From: a virus | Virus record (IMG/VR): IMGVR_UViG_3300032238_001497 | Coordinates: 1-25,260 of that record | Length of the DNA: 25,260 bases | Direction: 5' to 3' (one strand) | Part shown: positions 13,594-19,469 of the stretch, in pieces | How the letters are laid out: each line of letters opens with the position of its first letter | How positions within the stretch are numbered: position 1 is the first letter of the stretch | Notes under the pieces: generated by a model | Seen by the model: only the letters and a program-made list of their open reading frames with translations | What the model was told of the DNA's origin: nothing | Databases searched by the model: none | Made by a program: the position numbers and the translations under genes

Positions 13594-13600
13594 CCTCTCT
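13574..13600 (-). terminator. Intrinsic terminator after speD
   Basis: On the minus strand AGAGAGG, loop TTGACTG, CCTCTCT, then a T run. The stem begins within the last codons of speD, and the loop contains the speD stop codon. Confidence 0.85.
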
Positions 13601-13919
13601 CAATATAACTTAGAGTATGATCATTTGCATAAAGTTGGTGGATAATAATATCACATCCAATCTTGGGATTACAATCACCACAAGTATAAACATCAACTGC
13701 TGCTTTGCCTTCTTCAGGCCAAGTATGAATGCTTATATGACTCTCAGAAAGTAAACAAATTACAGTAACTCCTTGAGGATCAAATTTTTTTGAAATTGTT
13801 TGAACTACAGTAGCACCACTAGCAACTGCTGCGTTTTCTAAAAGTTCTATAAGATAATGTTCATCGTCTAAAAGTACGAATGAACATCCATATAAGTTAA
13901 GTAGATAATGCTTTCCCAT
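13590..13919 (-). CDS. speD: S-adenosylmethionine decarboxylase proenzyme SpeD
   Basis: A 109-aa protein. It decarboxylates S-adenosylmethionine to give the aminopropyl donor for spermidine. The self-cleavage site is intact: LLSESHISIHTWPE with S60 as the future pyruvoyl residue, H65 as the processing His and C80 in DVYTCGD. These equal S63, H68 and C83 of the bacterial class, with a constant offset of 3. The length is normal for the short bacterial/archaeal type. No spermidine synthase is in the window, so it probably feeds the host pathway. A TTG start exists at 13928, but ATG 13919 gives the usual MGKHYLLNLYGC. It overlaps the upstream 66-aa gene by 23 nt. Confidence 0.94.
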   Translation of the reverse strand: MGKHYLLNLYGCSFVLLDDEHYLIELLENAAVASGATVVQTISKKFDPQGVTVICLLSESHISIHTWPEEGKAAVDVYTCGDCNPKIGCDIIIHQLYANDHTLSYIERG

Positions 13920-14097
13920 CTTCTCCAAGTTCTTTTAATAAATTTGTGACGATCTTTTCGGATCCATCCATCATTTTTACAGCGAACAAAGGAGACTTCA
14001 TATATTTTTTAATTTTTTTATAGTCTTTTAAAATCTTCTTTACTTCGTCTTTATTGATTTCGACTTCAATCTTTTCTTCGCTAAATCCTTCACTCAT
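13897..14097 (-). CDS. Hypothetical 66-aa charged protein
   Basis: A 66-aa protein, MSEGFSEEKIEVEINKDEVK followed by KILKDYKKIKKYMKSPLFAV and KIVTNLLKELGEDGKALST. It is highly charged, probably helical with a short beta segment, and has no membrane part. It begins inside the stop codon of the upstream gene (ATGA overlap) and overlaps speD by 23 nt, so translation is coupled on both sides. I recognise no family. Confidence 0.65.
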   Translation of the reverse strand: MSEGFSEEKIEVEINKDEVKKILKDYKKIKKYMKSPLFAVKMMDGSEKIVTNLLKELGEDGKALST

Positions 14098-14396
14098 CTT
14101 TTTTTCCTTTCAGGTTTTTTATATCCCCAGAGTTTTGGGCTAGTTTTACCATATCCCCAAATAATATTTTTAATTACTCCAGGTCCAAATTTATCATAAT
14201 AAAGATCAAAAATTCTTACTCTTGATCCCCTACAAATATCCGTATAAACTTTTCCAGAAATTTCATAAATTACCTGATAAGCATCATTTGGAAGAGACTG
14301 GTCTTTAATTTGCTCTTCATTTGCTTTCTCATGAATCAATTCGCATCCATATTGAGAAGGAATATCTTTCTTTTCATCTGCTGTCCATTGATTCAT
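14094..14396 (-). CDS. Conserved hypothetical 100-aa protein
   Basis: A 100-aa protein starting MNQWTADEKKDIPSQYGCEL, with DAYQVIYEISGKVYTDICRG, SRVRIFDLYYDKFGPGVIKN and IIWGYGKTSPKLWGYKKPER. The end is very basic (PERKKR). The frame opens at TTG 14435 inside the upstream gene, but ATG 14396 has GGAGAAG 4 nt before it. The C-terminal WGYGKTSPKLWG block looks conserved in cyanophages by memory. Function unknown; the basic end suggests nucleic-acid or polymerase contact, which is only a guess. Confidence 0.72.
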   Translation of the reverse strand: MNQWTADEKKDIPSQYGCELIHEKANEEQIKDQSLPNDAYQVIYEISGKVYTDICRGSRVRIFDLYYDKFGPGVIKNIIWGYGKTSPKLWGYKKPERKKR

Positions 14397-14416
14397 GGTC
14401 TTCTCCACAGTAGTAT

Positions 14417-15031
14417 TCAAGATCTCCCTCCCCAAGAGATATCGGGATAGGATTCTTTTACATTTTCAATGGTGATTTTATATTTATCCGAAAGTTTTTT
14501 ATCCTTTATCAGACAAACAATTTCAGCTTCCTTAGGATGAAGTCCTTGAAGAAGATTAATAAACATCATTTCTCTACGAATAGTAGACAAAGTATCATTA
14601 CCACCTTTTACATAATGATAAAGATTTTGATACTCTCTTCTCAAAGATGTTTTACCTCTACCATCCAAATCTTGTCCAGTAGCAGACTCTCCACCCATTG
14701 CTTCTTTGGAAAGATTATCAGATAAATTTCCAGAGTAAACATTTTGATCTTTCAGATCTCCATAAGGAACTTCTCCAGTAGGAAGTAATGAAATTACTGA
14801 AGGATCAAAATTCCAAACAAAAATTACTTTCAAAGAATCATGTTCATATTTTTTTAGAACTTCAACCTTTTTTGCATCAGATTTTTGTTTTGAAACAAGT
14901 TCAAGAATTTCAAATACAAATGGGTTTGATGGAAGATCTAAAATTGGTTCTTCAATTACTTTTGGTTTTGACGAAGAGGTTTTAGTAGTTCTATTCGTCG
15001 TCGTCTTCTTCGTTGTCGTCGTCATAGTCAT
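14417..15031 (-). CDS. DUF6433-like conserved phage protein
   Basis: A 204-aa protein. After a low-complexity Thr/Lys N-terminus (residues 1-30) comes FVFEILELVSKQKSDAKKVE, LKVIFVWNFDPSVISLLPTG, LRREYQNLYHYVKG and EMMFINLLQGLHPKEAEIVC, ending ESYPDISWGGRS. The order (helical start, F-DP-I, short loop, REY.N.Y.Y, then LL..LHP.EA..I) matches what I recall of DUF6433 in T4-like phages; a profile search would settle it. ATGs lie at 15031 and 15025; the first is used here. Its 5' end overlaps the upstream gene by 41 nt within an (ACG)-rich tract. Confidence 0.7.
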   Translation of the reverse strand: MTMTTTTKKTTTNRTTKTSSSKPKVIEEPILDLPSNPFVFEILELVSKQKSDAKKVEVLKKYEHDSLKVIFVWNFDPSVISLLPTGEVPYGDLKDQNVYSGNLSDNLSKEAMGGESATGQDLDGRGKTSLRREYQNLYHYVKGGNDTLSTIRREMMFINLLQGLHPKEAEIVCLIKDKKLSDKYKITIENVKESYPDISWGGRS

Positions 15032-15218
15032 TTTCAAATCGTACTGCTAATATTTCGTCTGGTAATACATTACCATGTTGATCAAACATTTCTGGGTGCA
15101 TAGAAGGGAAATAATTTCTTTCATAGAAATGTTGCTTTGCTATCCACCCTAACATACATCCAACAATTAAAAACATTATTGAAACTAATGTTGTGATGGT
15201 CAATGTTACTGCTAACAT
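14991..15218 (-). CDS. Small membrane-anchored protein with acidic tail
   Basis: A 75-aa protein with one membrane helix at about residues 3-27 (AVTLTITTLVSIMFLIVGCM), then a cytoplasmic-type segment RNYFPSMHPEMFDQHGNVLP and DEILAVRFEND, and an Asp/Glu-rich end (DYDDDNEEDDDE). GGGAG lies 8 nt before the ATG. Similar single-helix proteins with a HPE..D..G pattern occur in T4-like cyanophages, but I know no function. Its acidic tail is encoded by the same bases that encode the Thr-rich start of the next gene. Confidence 0.72.
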   Translation of the reverse strand: MLAVTLTITTLVSIMFLIVGCMLGWIAKQHFYERNYFPSMHPEMFDQHGNVLPDEILAVRFENDYDDDNEEDDDE

Positions 15219-15219
15219 T

Positions 15220-15441
15220 TTACTTCTCCCGAGAGTTATTTTTCCTTAAGTCCAAAGAAATTTCAAAATATAAATCAATCTCTCGATAGAAGAGAGAAAA
15301 AATCTTACCAAACCTAATTTGAAAGAACTTTGGTTTGTCTGGTTTTCTCCTCCTATTTTTTAATAATAACTCAAATCCTCGATTAATATGAGGATCTCTA
15401 TTATTTAGATCCCTTCTTTCTCCTTCCTGGTCTCTTGTCAT
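15220..15441 (-). CDS. Hypothetical 73-aa basic protein
   Basis: Starting from ATG 15441 it gives MTRDQEGERRDLNNRDPHIN, then RGFELLLKNRRRKPDKPKFF and QIRFGKIFSLFYREIDLYFE. It is basic, with an aromatic beta-like C-terminal half. It overlaps the upstream 119-aa gene by 41 nt and ends 1 nt before the next ATG, so it may be translated by coupling. Other in-frame starts exist at 15459 (ATG) and 15465 (TTG). No family is recognised, and the overlap lowers confidence that the N-terminus is right. Confidence 0.5.
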   Translation of the reverse strand: MTRDQEGERRDLNNRDPHINRGFELLLKNRRRKPDKPKFFQIRFGKIFSLFYREIDLYFEISLDLRKNNSREK

Positions 15442-15760
15442 GATTATACTTCCATGCATCTTCAAGAATACCGTAAAGGTAATTCCTTATTTTTCTTGCC
15501 TGTGGTTTTGGAATATGTCCATATGCTTCACGAAGTTGCTTATGATCGTTATCAGAACCACCTTCTAGATAAGCATCAAGGTCCATTACGAGATTATTGA
15601 TATTTGAAGCTGTTGCGCTTTCAATAAATTGTTCTACTTCTAATCTTTTAGTGCCTCTGATTTTCAAATAATCATAAAATTTAAGAACAAAATGACCATC
15701 AAAAGCAAGATCTATTGCTCTTTCTACATCAAAATAAACTTCGTTAAATGTTGTTTCCAT
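15401..15760 (-). CDS. Conserved hypothetical 119-aa protein
   Basis: A soluble, mostly helical 119-aa protein: METTFNEVYFDVERAIDLAF, then GHFVLKFYDYLKIRGTKRLE, LVMDLDAYLEGGSDNDHKQL and REAYGHIPKPQARKIRNYLY, with a basic end (KRPGRRKKGSK). I do not recognise a family. The ATG overlaps the glutaredoxin stop (TAATG), so it is the second gene of that transcript. Confidence 0.72.
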   Translation of the reverse strand: METTFNEVYFDVERAIDLAFDGHFVLKFYDYLKIRGTKRLEVEQFIESATASNINNLVMDLDAYLEGGSDNDHKQLREAYGHIPKPQARKIRNYLYGILEDAWKYNHDKRPGRRKKGSK

Positions 15761-15999
15761 TAAACCAATTTTTGCTCCTTTAGATACTTAACAGTTTCTG
15801 TACAACCACCAAGATGTTCTTGATCATTTAAGAGAACTTGTGGAAATGTTGAACCCTCACCAAACTCAGCATAAAACTGATCCCTATTAAAGTGTTCTCC
15901 CAATTTGTAGATAACATGTTCAAGGTTTGTTAATTGTAGCACCTGTTCAATTTTACTGCAATAGGGGCAGCCACTTTTCGAATAAACAGTGAATTTCAT
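15760..15999 (-). CDS. nrdC: Glutaredoxin
   Basis: A 79-aa protein with the redox motif C11-P-Y-C14 (SKSGCPYCSKIEQ), a cis-Pro loop in STFPQVLLND and the C-terminal LGGCTETVKYL glutathione-site motif. It reduces disulphides and in T4 the analogous NrdC donates electrons to ribonucleotide reductase. An added Cys lies in the GGC motif. It is the first gene after a terminator-promoter element and heads the block running to speD. No clear Shine-Dalgarno is seen in the AT-rich leader. The symbol is by analogy with T4 NrdC. Confidence 0.9.
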   Translation of the reverse strand: MKFTVYSKSGCPYCSKIEQVLQLTNLEHVIYKLGEHFNRDQFYAEFGEGSTFPQVLLNDQEHLGGCTETVKYLKEQKLV

Positions 16000-16021
16000 A
16001 TGTTTTAAAATTGTATTTACA

Positions 16022-16029
16022 TATTTAGA
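16022..16029 (-). promoter_or_regulatory. Possible late promoter variant in the glutaredoxin leader
   Basis: The minus-strand octamer TCTAAATA is 22 nt before the glutaredoxin ATG, identical to the octamer before gp48. A second similar site, TGTAAATA, lies a few bases downstream. It may add late expression to the sigma70-type promoter. Weak. Confidence 0.3.
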
Positions 16030-16039
16030 GCATCATATA

Positions 16040-16068
16040 AGTATACAAAAAAAGGAGGAAAAAGTCAA
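16040..16068 (-). promoter_or_regulatory. Promoter embedded in the fibre-block terminator
   Basis: The minus-strand -35 TTGACT (16068-16063) is exactly the terminator loop. After a 17-nt spacer comes -10 TATACT (16045-16040). Transcription would begin near 16033 and serve glutaredoxin through speD. Confidence 0.7.
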
Positions 16069-16078
16069 TTTTCCTCCT
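16047..16078 (-). terminator. Intrinsic terminator after the 1029-aa virion protein
   Basis: On the minus strand AGGAGGAAAA, loop TTGACT, TTTTCCTCCT (a perfect 10-bp stem), then a T run. It lies 22 nt after the stop of the virion gene. Confidence 0.9.
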
Positions 16079-16099
16079 CAAAATTTATTTTGATTAAAA

Positions 16100-19000
16100 T
16101 TATGCCTGCGCTTCAGTCCAAGCAATACGACCAAGACATGTAGCAATACCAGCACCAACGTTTGTTACTATGATTGTAAGAGTATCTGGACCATCTGGAT
16201 AGATACCACTATTTGCAAATGTTGTGCCTCCGCCAATAACACAGTTACCAAGATCTCTAACTTTATCAAGTTCAACACTATTCGAACCCGCTCCAACGAA
16301 GAATCCAGCAGTAGTTTCTCCACCAAAAACTGAAACTGAAGTTCCTGCTCCAGGGTTTGCACCATAGTCTGCGATTTGAGCAAGACTAGAGTTAGCTATA
16401 TTTGCGACGTTTCCTACAGCATTTGTCCAAGGAGTTGCTGATGAAGGAACACCATTTAGAATCGCTTTAACAAGAAGGTTTGCGTTCGCACTAGAACCAC
16501 CATTAACTGTAATATCAAGAGTACGGAGAACTAATTGCATTCTATTAACCAAATCTCTTTGCCCAAAGTTTGCAGCAATTCCATTATCAACAGAAGGAGC
16601 AACGCGAATTGAGAATAATGCTCTAGTAGCACCACCAGTAACAGGTAAACCAACAGTTTGTCCATAAGTAAAGACCAATGATTTATCATCATCAAATCTT
16701 CCATCCATAATTGCGGATGTTCCCCAGTGAGAAATTGCAGGGGCAAAGGTTGGGTAAGCAAGTTCAACAATTGTTGGTCCAGTTGCAGAATATGAGAATG
16801 TTTGGGGAGCACCAGAAAGACCCATTGGAGTAAACGTCATTCCAATTCCAGAAATAGATGCTAAAGCACCTTGAGAAAGTCTTACGTTTCCTACTCCAAT
16901 CGAAGTGATAAAAGCATTCTCTGGAAGTGCATGACTAAATGCTCTTTGCCCAACTTGAAGATTAGTTGTTGCAGCGACAGCAACAAGATTATCAGATGTA
17001 GTTGTACTCGCAGCAATTCCTGCAGGTTCTCCTGCTTTTTCTCTGATTACTCCAGTCAAACAAGTTGTACCAACACCAGTATAATTAACAAATTCAAAAG
17101 TTGTATTTCCAATTGATACTGTGCCTGCTGGCGGAAATCCTCCAGTGCTTGCAATTCCAATAAAAGTATCTCCCGGATTTATTTGTTGTGTTGTAATAGT
17201 GGATGGGGGTTTTGTTGTTGATTCATACCTTGCAGGTAAGTTACCCGATCTCATATAAGCTTCACTGTTAACATTGTTGTTAACAAGTTTATGAACATAG
17301 AAAACATTACCATCTGGTCCACGGAATCCCCAACGAATAAATCCTGCACCATACCAAGAATAGTCAATGTAGAACATCTGCATCTTGGATAGATCAAGAT
17401 TATATCCAGAAGGACCTGTACCATCGCACTTATCAAGGTTCCAAGATGCTTGTGGCATTCTTGTATCTATTGTTTTAGAAATTGTTACATAATCTGATGA
17501 TGCTCCTCGATAAGAAGGAGAAATTACCATTGAAGTATCACTATCAATATCAATTACACGATAAGAAACTCCACGAATTACAACATAATCACCAACTACC
17601 AATTGCCTTCCAAAAGAAGTTGGAAATGCTGCATTGGTTTGAGTAACTGTATTTTGTCCTGCTGTTACACTTACTTTACCACCAATTTGATATGTTGAAT
17701 TGCGACGAACTGCATATAAAGTTTGCCCATCAAATTCAAAGAATAACCCATTTTGTCCATCAAAAATACCAAGACGATTTACACAACCATACCATTTTGT
17801 AACTGCAACAGTATAAGTTCCAGATGCTGTAGTTGAAGATGGAGTTGTAAGTGGTTGATAAGTGAAAGTATTATATCCAGTTACAGAAAAAATACTAAAA
17901 GTTCCATTATATGCAGATTCGTTTGCACCAACAACTGTAATTTGAGATCCTGGAACTACATATAAAACGCCATGAGGTTCTTTAGTTTGAACAGTAACCA
18001 ATCCACTACCACTATCATATGCTAGTTTATCCACTTGGAAGTTTGGTTTCATGAGAGTACCAGAACTCATCTGAATACCCTTACCTGATTGATATCGGAA
18101 ATATCTTCTGGTTTGACGAATTGCCTGTTCATAGTTAGAAGATGCTCCACTACCAAAAAGAACACCTCCATCATAAGGTCTATGTAAGAAATATGCATTA
18201 GATCTTACAAATAGTGAAGAAGATGCTGTGTATGCAGCTCCAGGATTACCCGTTCCGGCGGTGTATGCTACAGGAACTGGGAATGGAGAATAGAATGTAA
18301 ATCTATTCTGATCTAATACTCTATGAATCACATAAGATCCATTTAAATTTTGATCGGTACGAGAGTTAACTCCAACAACAGCAATTGAATTTCCAAGAGA
18401 AAGTCCATGAGGAACAGTCGTTGTTACTGTTACAGCAAATCCAGTAGTATCACTTCTTCCAGTAAACTTAGGAGGTCCTCCAATTGCTGCACCAGTAAAC
18501 GTAGTACCACTGTAAATACCCGTTTTATTTGGATCAAAAATATTAGTAATTCCTGTAGTATTAATCGCTTTTGCACTATATGTTACAACCCCTGCGGCAA
18601 CATTAGCATCTTCAATGATGAAGTTTCCATTTGCAAATTGTAAAAAAGTATCTTGAACAGTAATTGCGGAACCAATACCAGGCAACGGTAATGTTGATGC
18701 AACGCTAACTTTTTTACTATTTGCAGACATTGTTACTGTTCCAATTCCACTCAAGGGAACTGATTGTGAATATGCAAATGGGCGATTATCTACTAATGCT
18801 ACATTTTCCCATTTAGAAACTTGTGTACCATATTCAAAGTCAGTATCAATCAGAGCCTGTGGAGTAGAAGTTCTAAATTTGTTAACTGGATCATAGAGAG
18901 ATGCAACTGGTTCAATTTGAGTAGCTGAAGTTTCCGTAAAAATTTGAAGTATATCACTAGAGCTCATTAATGAGCAATCATATTTTAAAGTAATAGTAGT

Positions 19001-19189
19001 TGCATTACTTACGGAATCATAACTAATAGAATTTGCAATCGCAGTAGTATCACTAAAATTATAAATTATCTTTCCTTTTGTAACGTTTGTAATGAGAAGT
19101 AACTCATTCAATGAAATATTAATTCCACTAACAACAACTTGATTTGCTGATGGGACAAAAGTATAACTAAAATTTAATTTTTTTGCCAT
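16100..19189 (-). CDS. Large virion structural protein, probable tail or fibre component (1029 aa)
   Basis: The N-terminus MAKKLNFSYTFVPSANQVVV and residues 100-145 (LYDPVNKFRTSTPQALIDTD, then FEYGTQVSKWENVALVDNRP) belong to a large structural protein common in T4-like cyanophages. The middle carries Ig- or beta-sandwich-like repeats of the type TTTVPHGLSLGNSIAVVGVN and VQTKEPHGVLYVVPGSQITV, followed by YNGTFSIFSV-like closings. Residues 595-650 hold a conserved SWYGAGFIRWGFRGPDGNVF block. It has no membrane segments. It is probably surface-exposed on the tail or baseplate. A late octamer CATAAATA lies 40 nt upstream and a strong terminator follows. The exact virion location cannot be told from sequence. 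Confidence 0.8.
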   Translation of the reverse strand: MAKKLNFSYTFVPSANQVVVSGINISLNELLLITNVTKGKIIYNFSDTTAIANSISYDSVSNATTITLKYDCSLMSSSDILQIFTETSATQIEPVASLYDPVNKFRTSTPQALIDTDFEYGTQVSKWENVALVDNRPFAYSQSVPLSGIGTVTMSANSKKVSVASTLPLPGIGSAITVQDTFLQFANGNFIIEDANVAAGVVTYSAKAINTTGITNIFDPNKTGIYSGTTFTGAAIGGPPKFTGRSDTTGFAVTVTTTVPHGLSLGNSIAVVGVNSRTDQNLNGSYVIHRVLDQNRFTFYSPFPVPVAYTAGTGNPGAAYTASSSLFVRSNAYFLHRPYDGGVLFGSGASSNYEQAIRQTRRYFRYQSGKGIQMSSGTLMKPNFQVDKLAYDSGSGLVTVQTKEPHGVLYVVPGSQITVVGANESAYNGTFSIFSVTGYNTFTYQPLTTPSSTTASGTYTVAVTKWYGCVNRLGIFDGQNGLFFEFDGQTLYAVRRNSTYQIGGKVSVTAGQNTVTQTNAAFPTSFGRQLVVGDYVVIRGVSYRVIDIDSDTSMVISPSYRGASSDYVTISKTIDTRMPQASWNLDKCDGTGPSGYNLDLSKMQMFYIDYSWYGAGFIRWGFRGPDGNVFYVHKLVNNNVNSEAYMRSGNLPARYESTTKPPSTITTQQINPGDTFIGIASTGGFPPAGTVSIGNTTFEFVNYTGVGTTCLTGVIREKAGEPAGIAASTTTSDNLVAVAATTNLQVGQRAFSHALPENAFITSIGVGNVRLSQGALASISGIGMTFTPMGLSGAPQTFSYSATGPTIVELAYPTFAPAISHWGTSAIMDGRFDDDKSLVFTYGQTVGLPVTGGATRALFSIRVAPSVDNGIAANFGQRDLVNRMQLVLRTLDITVNGGSSANANLLVKAILNGVPSSATPWTNAVGNVANIANSSLAQIADYGANPGAGTSVSVFGGETTAGFFVGAGSNSVELDKVRDLGNCVIGGGTTFANSGIYPDGPDTLTIIVTNVGAGIATCLGRIAWTEAQA

Positions 19190-19228
19190 TGGAAATACTT
19201 CTCTTTCTTACTTACTTTTAATTAATAG

Positions 19229-19236
19229 TATTTATG
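19229..19236 (-). promoter_or_regulatory. Late promoter CATAAATA for the 1029-aa virion gene
   Basis: The minus-strand octamer CATAAATA fits NATAAATA and is 39 nt before the ATG. Its TAA (19234-19232) is the stop codon of the 62-aa gene. Confidence 0.6.
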
Positions 19237-19420
19237 ATCCAAGGACAATTGAAAAAGCAATTGCATTATTTTTTGATGCAATTTCATTACCTGCTTGAGT
19301 TACTCCATCATGAGTAATCAATGTTCTTTTGTCCGTATCATATGTAACTTCACCGATTGCACCAGTAAAAGTAGCATGATCAGTCGTTGTACCTCTTCTT
19401 AACTGAAGTTGTTTGGACAT
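19232..19420 (-). CDS. Stand-alone fibre N-terminal adaptor domain (62 aa)
   Basis: A 62-aa protein: MSKQLQLRRGTTTDHATFTG, then AIGEVTYDTDKRTLITHDG and a short end AFSIVLGS. The LRRGTT..HATFTGA.GE...DTDK....HDG pattern is the same adaptor found at residues 1-40 of the two large fibres upstream, but here there is no shaft or tip. It has its own late octamer 37 nt upstream. It may be a short fibre, a connector, or the remnant of a fibre that lost its distal part. Confidence 0.78.
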   Translation of the reverse strand: MSKQLQLRRGTTTDHATFTGAIGEVTYDTDKRTLITHDGVTQAGNEIASKNNAIAFSIVLGS

Positions 19421-19456
19421 TTTTGGGTTCCTATGAGGTTTTTATAATTTTTTAAA

Positions 19457-19464
19457 TATTTATG
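19457..19464 (-). promoter_or_regulatory. Late promoter CATAAATA for the 62-aa gene
   Basis: The minus-strand octamer CATAAATA is 36 nt before the ATG at 19420 and lies just after the stop of the 793-aa fibre gene. Confidence 0.6.
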
Positions 19465-19469
19465 GATAA

